A stretch of 59,797 nucleotides of DNA, taken from positions 1 through 59,797 of the forward strand of contig JAHOYT010000001.1 of assembly GCA_019038645.1 (NCBI GenBank), given 5' to 3'. How positions within the stretch are numbered: position 1 is the first letter of the stretch; each line of letters opens with the position of its first letter. Position numbers and translations under genes: made by a program. This DNA comes from Bacteroidales bacterium (GTDB lineage Bacteria > Bacteroidota > Bacteroidia > Bacteroidales > UBA12077). The notes beneath the pieces were generated by a model. It searched no databases. It had not been told where the DNA came from and worked only from the letters and a program-made list of their open reading frames with translations. Shown one piece after another: positions 1 through 8,146 of this stretch.

Positions 1-31
1 TAAATTCAGTATAAAAGTATAATACTTTTGT

Positions 32-1429
32 TTACATATCAATCCAGGAAGGAAGATTTCCTGATTTTGGTTTTCGGCCATAGAATAAATCGTCCATATA
101 TAAAGCAAAACGCCTGAATATATACGAATTATTTATTCCCCATCGAATAAAATTATGAATTAGGTTATCAGGATGAGAATACGGGCATGCCGCCATACAC
201 TTACCACAATCTGTACCTGCTGTTCCCCAGTATGTAAAACAACTTTCCGAATTAATTTTCCATCGTAATACTCCGTTTATCTGCTCTCTGTTATTAAACG
301 GAATGGATTGAGAAGGGCAAACTTCCGCACACTTTTTACAAATACCACAAAAATCAATTATGGAAGAAAAATCTTTCTTTTTGTCTAATACTAAAGGAAT
401 ATCAGTTGTAATAACAGCAATTCTTACTCTTGAACCCAATTGCGGAGTCATTAATAATCCCATTCTGCCAATTTCTCCCAGGCCTGCATCTCTTGCAACC
501 AACGGACAAATTAATTCATAATTTCCATCGATGTGTGCCCGCGCCGAATAACCAAGATTACGTATGAAATGTGCAATTTGTAGTGCGATTGTACCTGAAT
601 TTAAATACTGCTGTGTTGACTCCATTACTACCGGACCCTTTGGAGCCGTTCTTATCATGTCGCTATCCATTTCAATAGTAAAAGCAATTGCAAATTTGTG
701 TTTGTTGTTTATCTCTTTTCCGTATAAATCTCCGCGGCCCTTATGTGAATACAGGTGGTAATCTTTGAGCTCAGTAATGCCAACAGAATAAGCGCCAAGT
801 TTTTTGGCCCATGTTTTTATATAATCGCTTACTTTTTTTTCCTCAACTACCGTTTTGCTTTCATTAACAACTCCGTTAACGATTGGTTTAAAAGCTTCGA
901 TTATTTCCAGATTTGCCTCTGCTGATGCAAACGAAAAAGGATGGTAAAAAACTGAATCCGGGGAAAGCAGCCCTGGGTTATCTCTGAATTTATCATCCGG
1001 TTCCCTTTTGTCAGGATTTTTTGAATAATACAGATCAAATTTTTCAGTTCCGGGAATTAATTCATTACGCGAAAACATTACGTTTCTTTCATCATGCTTT
1101 TCTGCCGGAATCTGAAATCCTCCCTGCCTGTCCGGCAGGCAGGCTTTAATTTTGGGTCGAAAAGGAAAGAATAAAAGGATTGCAACTAACACAACAACAG
1201 CCAACAATCCCATTGATGCTATTTCTTTAAAAGGGAAATCAAATAAATAAATAATAAGAAAGGGTGCAAATAATATTATCGAAAGTAAAAAAGAAACTTT
1301 TGCTGCACGATATTCTTTTTCAATGATTGAAATTATTTTTACATAAATAAGTATTCCGGAAATAACAAATCCCGGAAATAGTAATATTAAATCTATTACT
1401 TCTTGCTGACCAGTAGTTATATTGAGCAT
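32..1429 (-). CDS. Membrane-anchored reductive dehalogenase-like Fe-S protein
   Basis: A 465-residue protein. Three hydrophobic helices lie at about residues 12-33, 44-64 and 70-92. They are followed by a catalytic region resembling RdhA (ARDAGLGEIGRMGLL, then a TPQLGSRVR stretch). The C-terminus has two 4Fe-4S motifs: CGICKKCAEVCP, and a Cys followed 11 residues later by CGKCMAACP. RdhA enzymes use cobamide and two Fe-S clusters to remove halogens; QueG (epoxyqueuosine reductase) is a shorter relative. The GLGEIGR signature and the length favour RdhA. There is no twin-arginine signal and no separate rdhB-type anchor gene nearby; the N-terminal helices may serve as the anchor. Substrate is unknown. 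A GC-rich palindrome is inserted in frame between helix 3 and the catalytic part. The gene stands alone, reading toward the window edge. Confidence 0.72.
   Translation of the reverse strand: MLNITTGQQEVIDLILLFPGFVISGILIYVKIISIIEKEYRAAKVSFLLSIILFAPFLIIYLFDFPFKEIASMGLLAVVVLVAILLFFPFRPKIKACLPDRQGGFQIPAEKHDERNVMFSRNELIPGTEKFDLYYSKNPDKREPDDKFRDNPGLLSPDSVFYHPFSFASAEANLEIIEAFKPIVNGVVNESKTVVEEKKVSDYIKTWAKKLGAYSVGITELKDYHLYSHKGRGDLYGKEINNKHKFAIAFTIEMDSDMIRTAPKGPVVMESTQQYLNSGTIALQIAHFIRNLGYSARAHIDGNYELICPLVARDAGLGEIGRMGLLMTPQLGSRVRIAVITTDIPLVLDKKKDFSSIIDFCGICKKCAEVCPSQSIPFNNREQINGVLRWKINSESCFTYWGTAGTDCGKCMAACPYSHPDNLIHNFIRWGINNSYIFRRFALYMDDLFYGRKPKSGNLPSWIDM
1123..1143. repeat. GC-rich palindrome inside the RdhA-like gene
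   Basis: CCTGCCTG at 1123-1130 and CAGGCAGG at 1136-1143 form a perfect 8-bp inverted repeat with a 5-nt spacer. On the minus strand it is translated in frame as part of ACLPDRQGG in the linker after the third membrane helix. Its base composition is far above that of its surroundings, so it looks like a mobile repeat copy inserted into a tolerant linker. Confidence 0.75.
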
Positions 1430-1478
1430 AGCAAAATCTTATTAAAGCAAATATAAGATTATAAAACAGTGAAAGAGT

Positions 1479-2921
1479 TTAATGCAGATTTATTTCTTTT
1501 TTATCTTTATAATAAATATCCAAAGCAACCAGAATAGCGATAAACCCCCACACCGGAACAGATGCTTTATCGGTATCCAGAAAATTGTTCAGGAATCCGT
1601 GTATAAAGTACGTTGCTAATCCAAGGATTATATAAAGCGAAAACTCTTTTATCTCTTTTGATCCGGCCTTGTGATAAACTCTGTATCCTGTTCTAAAGGC
1701 CATGAATACAACGAGCATAAATGACAGCATTCCCATAATTCCTGATTCGGATAGTGGTCCTAAATATTCGCTGTGAGCATTACCCATATCGCCAAAATCG
1801 GTGCTAATAATAGTTCTGTCGTAAGAAAACTGAAAAGGAGCATACTGAAACATATACGTTCCGGGTCCCCATCCCCAAAATGGCTTTTCTTTAAACATCC
1901 TGTAAGCACATTTCCAGCGGTTTATTCGTTCTGTATTTGATGCATCGGTTGTAATATTTGCCATTGATTCAATATGCTCTGAGAATTTACCAGAAGATTC
2001 CGATTCATTTTTTTCAAGACTACTAACAATCTTGTTTTGTAAGGCAAAAAACAAAAAAATAGCGCCCATTCCTGCAATGAGAACATACCTGATTTTGATC
2101 TTTAGTTTTATAATAATCCATAATCCCGCTCCCGCAAATAAACTTAACCATGCCGCACGTGTATAAGATAATACTATTGCTACTGAAAAAATCAGGAAAA
2201 CAAATATCGCTAGATATCTTACTAAAGGATCTTTTTTGTTTCGGGTTAAAAAATAAATCAACGGGAAGAAAAACATAACAAGCATGGCTCCATAGGAAGT
2301 ATGATCGCTAAAAAAAGGCCACACCACCCAGTTTGATGCATTCTGGTTATCAAAACCATATCCGGATAAGCGATAGTTTGTATAGAGTATTACTATAATT
2401 AATGGTACAATATATAACCACAGAAATTTTACAATATTCCTGTAATTGCTAAAAATATGTGTTGCTAAAAAATACATACCTACCACAAACCACAATCTTG
2501 AAAGAAAAAATTTAAACGACACTGCGGGCATTGTACTAGTTATGCTTGTTATAAAAATCCATAACAGGTTAATGAAAATTGCAATTGAAACCGGGTGAAA
2601 CAGAATTCTTTTATCGAACTTTCCATCGAGAAGCAACTTAAAGACAAACAAAACCAAAATACCAGCCAGTAAAGGCTCTGTTGGTAATGAAAGGTTTAAG
2701 GAAATTCCGGGAATCAGGTCGTCCAGGTTAACAGAAAGAGGAGTGAAAAAAACCACTGTCAGAAAAAGCTTGTCGATTGAAACTATTCCTGCAAATAAAA
2801 ACAAAATCAGAACCGGTAAAAAAGCGGCGTAATAAAAGTCGTGTGCAATAAATACAAGATTTACGGCAATAAAAATAAAAGAAACGAGATAGAAAACTGC
2901 TTTATTTTTATCTTTAAACAA
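1479..2921 (-). CDS. O-antigen ligase/polymerase family membrane protein
   Basis: A 480-residue polytopic protein with about 10-12 hydrophobic segments. A large hydrophilic loop near residues 300-390 contains RINRWKCAYRMFKEKPFWGWGPG, the place and type of motif typical of the Wzy_C (O-antigen ligase / polymerase) family. Such proteins join lipid-linked polysaccharide to lipid A-core or polymerise repeat units at the periplasmic face. It starts 7 nt after the stop of the Wzz-like gene, so the two are probably co-transcribed and act in surface polysaccharide export. The only start near the N-terminus is TTG, directly before FKDKNK. Ligase versus polymerase cannot be decided from sequence alone. 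Confidence 0.8.
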   Translation of the reverse strand: MFKDKNKAVFYLVSFIFIAVNLVFIAHDFYYAAFLPVLILFLFAGIVSIDKLFLTVVFFTPLSVNLDDLIPGISLNLSLPTEPLLAGILVLFVFKLLLDGKFDKRILFHPVSIAIFINLLWIFITSITSTMPAVSFKFFLSRLWFVVGMYFLATHIFSNYRNIVKFLWLYIVPLIIVILYTNYRLSGYGFDNQNASNWVVWPFFSDHTSYGAMLVMFFFPLIYFLTRNKKDPLVRYLAIFVFLIFSVAIVLSYTRAAWLSLFAGAGLWIIIKLKIKIRYVLIAGMGAIFLFFALQNKIVSSLEKNESESSGKFSEHIESMANITTDASNTERINRWKCAYRMFKEKPFWGWGPGTYMFQYAPFQFSYDRTIISTDFGDMGNAHSEYLGPLSESGIMGMLSFMLVVFMAFRTGYRVYHKAGSKEIKEFSLYIILGLATYFIHGFLNNFLDTDKASVPVWGFIAILVALDIYYKDKKEINLH

Positions 2922-2928
2922 TACCTGA

Positions 2929-3825
2929 TTATTTAAATTTTAAAAGATCTTTATACCTTTCTATAAAAAGCATCATTAAAACGGCAAAAATGAAAGCGGA
3001 TAAAGTTGATACAACACATATTACCCAGCGCACAGGATAAGATTTTTTTTCTGCCGGATATGCTTTTGTCACAAGGAATTTTCTGGGTAAATTCTGATTT
3101 GCATTTACTCTTGCCTCTGTAAGTTTCGATTTTAAGTCGCTAAACCGTTTGTTTTCATTAACAAGCTGTTCACTTAACGAAATATATTTGGGCTCAGTTC
3201 TATTATTTCCAAAAGTTTTTAAAGAAGCTTCGATTTGTTCTATTTCAGAAACTAACAGATTGTATTCATTTTCTACAACCTTAAGTATTTCAACAGCAAC
3301 ATCGTTTTGCATTCGGTTTAAAACAGAATCAAGCAATGATGCAATTTCGTTTGCAATATCTGCCGCCATTAATGGATCTGTATCCATAACTTCAATTTTC
3401 ACCGCCTGATATTCTGTTCTTTTAAATTTTATATTATCGGAAAATTCTTCGTGAAGCCTGGTCATTGGATAATCACCTTCGGCATCAACTTTATAATGAT
3501 TAAAAAGATCGAACTTTTCAATGATTCTTAACCTGATATCTTCAGAATACAAAGTCTGAATTAGCTGTTCTGTAGCTTCTTCATCGCCAAAATTCATAAT
3601 ATGATCGTCGGGATCAATAAGTTCGCTTGTTGTTAATGCGTGTGAAACAGAAACCTGTGTTTTCGGATAAAGAATTACTGATGATTTAAATTTCGGAGTA
3701 ATTGTATATGAAACAATAACAGCTGTTATTGCTGCAATTAAAGTTACAACTATTATCGGCCATTTATGCTTAAATATAAATCGCACAATATCTGTTGAAT
3801 CGTAATTATAAGGTTGTTCCTGCAT
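2929..3825 (-). CDS. Wzz/GumC-type polysaccharide chain-length determinant
   Basis: A 298-residue protein with two membrane helices, near residues 22-43 and 265-288, flanking a periplasmic, largely helical domain. This is the layout of the Wzz family. The N-terminus (DIVRFIFKHKWPIIVVTLIAA) fits the cytoplasmic tail and first helix, and a conserved Pro (TITPKFKSS) follows the helix. It lacks a fused tyrosine kinase, so it is the short, kinase-free form. It lies between tyrS (25 nt upstream) and the O-antigen ligase-like gene (7 nt downstream). It probably sets polymer length together with the downstream membrane protein. Confidence 0.83.
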   Translation of the reverse strand: MQEQPYNYDSTDIVRFIFKHKWPIIVVTLIAAITAVIVSYTITPKFKSSVILYPKTQVSVSHALTTSELIDPDDHIMNFGDEEATEQLIQTLYSEDIRLRIIEKFDLFNHYKVDAEGDYPMTRLHEEFSDNIKFKRTEYQAVKIEVMDTDPLMAADIANEIASLLDSVLNRMQNDVAVEILKVVENEYNLLVSEIEQIEASLKTFGNNRTEPKYISLSEQLVNENKRFSDLKSKLTEARVNANQNLPRKFLVTKAYPAEKKSYPVRWVICVVSTLSAFIFAVLMMLFIERYKDLLKFK

Positions 3826-3850
3826 GTTAAAATATTTAATTCAGAATCTT

Positions 3851-5143
3851 TTAAATTACTCTAATCAAAAAATAATTTTTCTTTCCTTTTTGCACAAGAA
3901 GGTATTTATTATTCAGTAAACGCTCAGAATTAACTGTTATTTCATCGCTCAGAACTTTTTCCTTATTAACACTTACTCCTCCTCCTTTAATTGTTCTTCT
4001 CAAATCCCCTTTGGACAGAAAAACCTGCGTTTCATCCGCCAGTAAACTCAAAATGTTTATTCCGTTGTCCAGCTTTGATTTTTCCATATCAAACATTGGT
4101 ACACCATCAAAAACTGAAAGAAATGTTGTTTCATCAATCTTTTTTAACTCTTCTGTTGTAGCTTTGCCGAACAATATTTTCGTTGCGGCTATTGCAGTGT
4201 TGTAATCTTCTTCTGAATGAACCATTATGGTCATTTCTTTTGCCAGGCGTTGTTGTAATGATCTGAGATGTGGCTCTTCACGATGTTTTTCAATTAAAGA
4301 ATCTATTTTTTCCTCAGACAACATGGTGAAAATCTTTATATACTTCTCGGCATCTTCATCCGAAACATTTAACCAAAACTGATAAAATTTATACGGAGTG
4401 GTTAGTTCCGGATCCAGCCAAACATTTCCTTCTTCGGTTTTGCCAAATTTATTGCCATCTGCTTTTGTAATTAACGGACAAGTCAGAGCAAATGCTTCGC
4501 CTCCTGTTTTTCTCCTGATAAGCTCAGTTCCTGTTGTTATATTTCCCCACTGATCGGAACCACCCATTTGTAATTTACAGTTTTTTGATTTGTATAAATG
4601 GTAAAAGTCTGTTCCCTGAACCAACTGATATGAAAACTCCGTAAAAGACATCCCCGCTTTTGATTCTTCGCCTATTCGCTTTTTAACCGAATCTTTAGCC
4701 ATCATATAATTTACGGTAATATGTTTCCCGATATCACGAATAAATTCCAGAAATGAATATTCTTTCATCCAATCGTAATTATTTACCATTTCGGCCTTAT
4801 TTTCAATGTCGGAATTAAAGTCTAGCAATTTTTCAAGTTGCTTTTTAAGGCATTCCTGATTATATCTAAGTGTTTCTTCGTCCAACAAATTTCTTTCCTG
4901 CGATTTTCCCGAAGGATCACCAATCATTCCTGTTGCACCTCCAACTAAAACCAAAGGTTTGTGTCCTGCTGTTTGAAAATGTTTTAACATCATAACACTA
5001 ACCAAATGACCAATATGCAATGAATTAGCCGTAGGATCTATTCCCACATAAGCTGATGTCATTTCTTTTTGTAACTGTTCTTCAGTTCCGGGCATGATAT
5101 CATGCAACATGCCTCTCCATTTTAATTCCTCAACGAAGTTCAT
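3851..5143 (-). CDS. tyrS: Tyrosyl-tRNA synthetase
   Basis: Cytoplasmic class I synthetase that charges tRNA-Tyr, 430 residues, full family length. The HIGH signature appears as SLHIGHL near residue 42, and the KMSKS-equivalent is KFGKTEEGN near residue 233, the KFGK form seen in E. coli-type TyrRS. Other visible conserved segments are [13 protein letters not shown] and [11 protein letters not shown], which bind tyrosine. A C-terminal S4-like RNA-binding domain follows ([18 protein letters not shown]). Start is ATG. It reads into the wzz and O-antigen genes, only 25 nt away, so read-through into them is likely. No terminator is visible between them. Confidence 0.97.
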   Translation of the reverse strand: MNFVEELKWRGMLHDIMPGTEEQLQKEMTSAYVGIDPTANSLHIGHLVSVMMLKHFQTAGHKPLVLVGGATGMIGDPSGKSQERNLLDEETLRYNQECLKKQLEKLLDFNSDIENKAEMVNNYDWMKEYSFLEFIRDIGKHITVNYMMAKDSVKKRIGEESKAGMSFTEFSYQLVQGTDFYHLYKSKNCKLQMGGSDQWGNITTGTELIRRKTGGEAFALTCPLITKADGNKFGKTEEGNVWLDPELTTPYKFYQFWLNVSDEDAEKYIKIFTMLSEEKIDSLIEKHREEPHLRSLQQRLAKEMTIMVHSEEDYNTAIAATKILFGKATTEELKKIDETTFLSVFDGVPMFDMEKSKLDNGINILSLLADETQVFLSKGDLRRTIKGGGVSVNKEKVLSDEITVNSERLLNNKYLLVQKGKKNYFLIRVI

Positions 5144-5189
5144 CTTTATCTATTCTTATTTATGTAATATTAATCTATTAGAAGAAAGC

Positions 5190-5254
5190 CATGTTTCGAC
5201 AGGCTCAACATGACAAACTCTAATATTGTCACACTGAGCTTGTCGAAGTGTGAC
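5190..5254. repeat. Paired TCGACAAGCTC-loop hairpins, head to head
   Basis: Two related hairpins in opposite orientation. The first has stem CATGTT (5190-5195) / AACATG (5207-5212) around the loop TCGACAGGCTC. The second, read on the minus strand, has stem GTCACACT / AGTGTGAC around TCGACAAGCTC (5228-5254). Both are followed by ACA on their 3' side. A second pair lies at 31555-31624. The loop is conserved while the stems differ but still pair. The unit sits between tyrS and the PLP enzyme gene. Confidence 0.85.
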
Positions 5255-5272
5255 CTTATAATTTTGTATTCC

Positions 5273-6454
5273 TTAGATCTTAGCTAATGCCTGATCCAAA
5301 TCAGCAATAATATCATCAACATTTTCTATACCAACAGCATACCTTACAAGACCTTCTGTAATATCTGCCTCAAATCTTGCTTCTTTCGGTAATCCTGCAT
5401 GCGTCATCGAAGCAGGATGTTGTATTAATGATTCAACACCTCCTAAAGAAACCGCAAGTAAAGCCAGATGAACATTGTCCATTAATGTAGTTCCCGCTTC
5501 ATATCCTCCTTTAAGTTCAAAACTAATCATGGCACCGGGACCGCTCATTTGTTCTTTTGCCAACTTGTATTGTGGGAATGATTTTAATCCCGGGTATTTT
5601 ACCCATTCAACCTTAGGATGATTTTCAAGATATTCTGCAACTTTCATTGCGTTTTCCTGAGCGCGGTCAATTCTTATGCTTAATGTTTTTACTCCACGAA
5701 TTACCATATATGCCTGGTGAGGGTCCATATTCCCTCCCATGTAAATCATGGTTTTGCGAAGTTTTTGATATACCTCAAAGTCTTTAGCTATTAAAGCACC
5801 ACCAACAATATCAGCATGCCCGTTAATAAATTTAGTTAATGAATGTAAAGCAACATCGGCGCCTAAATCCAGCGGTTTTTGTAAATACGGACTGCAAAAA
5901 GTATTATCAACAACGACTACAACTCCACTTTTATGAGCTATTTCAGACGCTTTTTTGATATCGGTTAAAGCAATTGTCGGATTTGCCGGAGTTTCTAAAT
6001 AAAGAAGCTTTGTATTTGGTTTAATTGCTTCTTCAATTTCTTTTAAGTTTGATGAATCAACAAAAGTAGATTCCACTCCGAATTTAGCAAAATGGCTTTC
6101 TAAAACGGCCCGGCTCGGACCATAAACTGCGCTTGTACAAACAATATGTTCACCTTGTCCTAAAAAAGCCATATAAACAGTCGTTACTGCAGCCATTCCT
6201 GAAGCCAAAGCAATTCCACCACAACCATTTTCCAATTCTGCAAGCTTATCTTCTAAAGCTCCAATTGTTGGGTTTCCAATGCGAGTGTAAATAAAACCCT
6301 TTTCGCGACCAGCAAATAAATCAGCGCCATGTTTTGCATTGCGGAAAGAAAATGTTGATGTCTGATAAATTGGGGTAACCGCACTACCCATTGCATCTTC
6401 AAAGTCTCCTGCATGAACCAGTTTTGAGTCAAATCCTAAATTTTTTGTATCCAT
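5273..6454 (-). CDS. Cys/Met-metabolism PLP-dependent enzyme (methionine gamma-lyase-like)
   Basis: A 393-residue fold-type I PLP enzyme of the Cys/Met metabolism family. The Schiff-base lysine is K208 in LHSLTKFINGHADIVGG. Other family blocks are YTRIGNPT (residues 56-63), ALASGMAA and DNTFCSPYLQKPL. The overall sequence is nearest methionine gamma-lyase or cystathionine gamma-lyase/synthase, which cleave or form C-gamma to S bonds. Classical methionine gamma-lyases carry Cys after Tyr-Gly in the active-site YGC motif; here the sequence is YGPS with Pro113, so strict methionine gamma-lyase activity is uncertain. It is followed by the hairpin repeat and tyrS and lies 26 nt downstream of cvpA on the same strand. 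Confidence 0.87.
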   Translation of the reverse strand: MDTKNLGFDSKLVHAGDFEDAMGSAVTPIYQTSTFSFRNAKHGADLFAGREKGFIYTRIGNPTIGALEDKLAELENGCGGIALASGMAAVTTVYMAFLGQGEHIVCTSAVYGPSRAVLESHFAKFGVESTFVDSSNLKEIEEAIKPNTKLLYLETPANPTIALTDIKKASEIAHKSGVVVVVDNTFCSPYLQKPLDLGADVALHSLTKFINGHADIVGGALIAKDFEVYQKLRKTMIYMGGNMDPHQAYMVIRGVKTLSIRIDRAQENAMKVAEYLENHPKVEWVKYPGLKSFPQYKLAKEQMSGPGAMISFELKGGYEAGTTLMDNVHLALLAVSLGGVESLIQHPASMTHAGLPKEARFEADITEGLVRYAVGIENVDDIIADLDQALAKI

Positions 6455-6480
6455 CTTTTTTATTATATCTATTTTCTTTT

Positions 6481-7017
6481 CTAAACCGTAACACCATCCA
6501 TTTCGTCTTGCTCTTTTTCGAACTTTTCTCTGATTTTATCAAAATTAAGATACGGGAAAATCATGGGGGCAAAGTTAGATAATGGTTTGTATAAAAACGA
6601 ATTATCTTTTGTCTCGTCAGGAATAAAATTATATTTATTATCTGCTTTATTAATTAAAACCAATATTATGCTTACTATAAACGCAATTTTTAATACTGAA
6701 AACAATACGCCAAGTAATCGGTTAACTATACCCAAAGCGATTGCATCGATTAATTTATTCAGCATTTTTGCAAATAAATGCACTGCAATAACAATAACAA
6801 CGAAAGTTACTGCAAACGATAAGATTGGCAGGTACTGACCGGTAACATCAAAATTTTTAATAATTAGTCCTGATGTAAAATCAGAAAATAAAACTGCTCC
6901 CAGAATTCCTAACAACAGCGCGGCCAGTGTCGCCAGCTGAACAATAAATCCTTTGGTGTATCCACGATAAGCACTCCAGAGTAATAAAATTGCAAATACG
7001 AGATCGATTGTATTCAT
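6481..7017 (-). CDS. CvpA family membrane protein
   Basis: A 178-residue inner-membrane protein with four hydrophobic segments. It opens with IDLVFAILLLWSAYRGYTKGF, the characteristic CvpA start (short helix, then a Y-x-G-x-x-x-G-F turn). The family is linked to colicin V production and envelope stress tolerance; its molecular role is not settled. The charged C-terminal tail (DKIREKFEKEQDEMD) is cytoplasmic in the family model. It lies 26 nt upstream of the PLP enzyme gene, so the two may share a transcript. Confidence 0.87.
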   Translation of the reverse strand: MNTIDLVFAILLLWSAYRGYTKGFIVQLATLAALLLGILGAVLFSDFTSGLIIKNFDVTGQYLPILSFAVTFVVIVIAVHLFAKMLNKLIDAIALGIVNRLLGVLFSVLKIAFIVSIILVLINKADNKYNFIPDETKDNSFLYKPLSNFAPMIFPYLNFDKIREKFEKEQDEMDGVTV

Positions 7018-7242
7018 TCCATTTTTAATATTAGAATCTGTAAAAATAATAAAAAGATTCTGTTTACTGGTAAATTAGTTTTTTGGTTTGCAATTAAATA
7101 GGCTTCGGAGTTTAAAATCTTAAAAGCCTGTTAATTATTATTCCTAATCTTAGTTAATAGCTAACCCTTTGATCAAATGTTTTTCGTAAAATTATGTTTT
7201 TCACTGTTTTGGGCGTAACTTGTTAAGTAAAAATTAAGCATT

Positions 7243-7247
7243 GGAGG
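7243..7247 (+). promoter_or_regulatory. Shine-Dalgarno before small barrel gene
   Basis: GGAGG lies 7 nt upstream of the ATG at 7255. Most genes in this window show no Shine-Dalgarno, as is normal in Bacteroidota, so a clear one fixes this start and is worth noting. Confidence 0.65.
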
Positions 7248-7254
7248 AATAATT

Positions 7255-7917
7255 ATGAAAAAGATTCTTATTTTATTTTTATGCTTTACTTTATTTTCTA
7301 ACATTTTTGTTTATTCTCAAGAATGCATATATGGATTCCTGGCTATTCCCACTGGCAATTTTGGTAATAATAGTGGCGAAGGTGCAGGATATGCAAAAAT
7401 GGGATTTGGTCTTAGTGCGGAATACACTAAGGCACTTGGTGCTTCCGGAATTGGCTGGGCTACTAGTCTTACTATTATTTTGAATTCACATGATGAATCT
7501 GGTTTAGAAAAATTTCTTGTTGAAGACCTTGGTATACCTGATGACGGTAACATCTCGACAAAATCTACAATGAATTTTCCTATACTTACAGGTATAAAGT
7601 ATCAGACAGATATATTGAATTACCTGGAAATTTTTGGTGTATTTCAAGTAGGTCTGAACTTTATAAAACCTGGGAACAGGGGTGTAGAAGTTGGTGGAGA
7701 AACCTGGGAGATAGAATATGATTTCTATACTTCATTTGGTTTTTCTGCAGGAGGGGGACTAATTTTAAACGAACGTTTTAGTGTTGGTTTTAGATATTTT
7801 GGATTAGGTGAACCAGAACTAGAAAGCTCTATAACTGATCCTGATGACAATTTCTGGACAGAAAAGATTGATCAAAAGCTTGGTGTTATAGCAATTACCT
7901 TGGGTGTAAATTTTTAA
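7255..7917 (+). CDS. Small outer-membrane beta-barrel protein
   Basis: A 220-residue secreted protein. The signal peptide is at about residues 1-21 (hydrophobic, ending VYSQ). It is followed by alternating amphipathic strands rich in Gly, Tyr and Phe, and ends in GVIAITLGVNF with a terminal Phe, the usual outer-membrane barrel ending. Similar 200-230 residue proteins (OMP_b-brl type) are common in this phylum and mostly unassigned. It stands alone, facing convergently to the DUF5686 gene. The clear Shine-Dalgarno supports the start. Confidence 0.7.
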   Translation: MKKILILFLCFTLFSNIFVYSQECIYGFLAIPTGNFGNNSGEGAGYAKMGFGLSAEYTKALGASGIGWATSLTIILNSHDESGLEKFLVEDLGIPDDGNISTKSTMNFPILTGIKYQTDILNYLEIFGVFQVGLNFIKPGNRGVEVGGETWEIEYDFYTSFGFSAGGGLILNERFSVGFRYFGLGEPELESSITDPDDNFWTEKIDQKLGVIAITLGVNF

Positions 7918-8094
7918 TATTATAAAAAATATGTGCGGTTGTCTGATATATGGCGAGCCTTATTTTATTGCTAACACTTTTATAGCCCCATATAAAAAAT
8001 TTGGTGAAAATAAAAGAATGAAAAAAAACCTTGAAATACGTCATCTGCCTGGCGCCTCCATTGGAGAATTTCATTTGCTTTATTTTGTATTTAG

Positions 8095-8118
8095 ATTCCC
8101 GCCTACGCGGGAATGACA
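8095..8118. repeat. ATTCCCGC hairpin repeat with TGACA tail
   Basis: ATTCCCGC (8095-8102) and GCGGGAAT (8107-8114) form a perfect 8-bp stem with loop CTAC, followed by GACA so that the 3' side reads TGACA. This is the widespread bacterial hairpin that yields the spurious peptide FPRRRES when translated. It lies in the 229-nt space between two convergent genes. Short reading frames that cross it (7931-8116 plus, 7895-8137 minus) have no other coding evidence. Confidence 0.85.
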
Positions 8119-8146
8119 ACCCAGAGAATTCTTTCAATTTAAAAAA

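Noticed and set aside
1-31. Palindrome AAAAGTAT / ATACTTTT at the window edge as an operator
   Set aside because: It lies just after the RdhA-like stop and may be a weak terminator, but the window edge hides its context.
7931-8116. Open reading frame of 61 codons (plus) and an overlapping one of 80 codons (minus)
   Set aside because: Both run through the ATTCCCGC hairpin repeat (spurious FPRRRES-type peptide) and show no domain, ribosome site or promoter.
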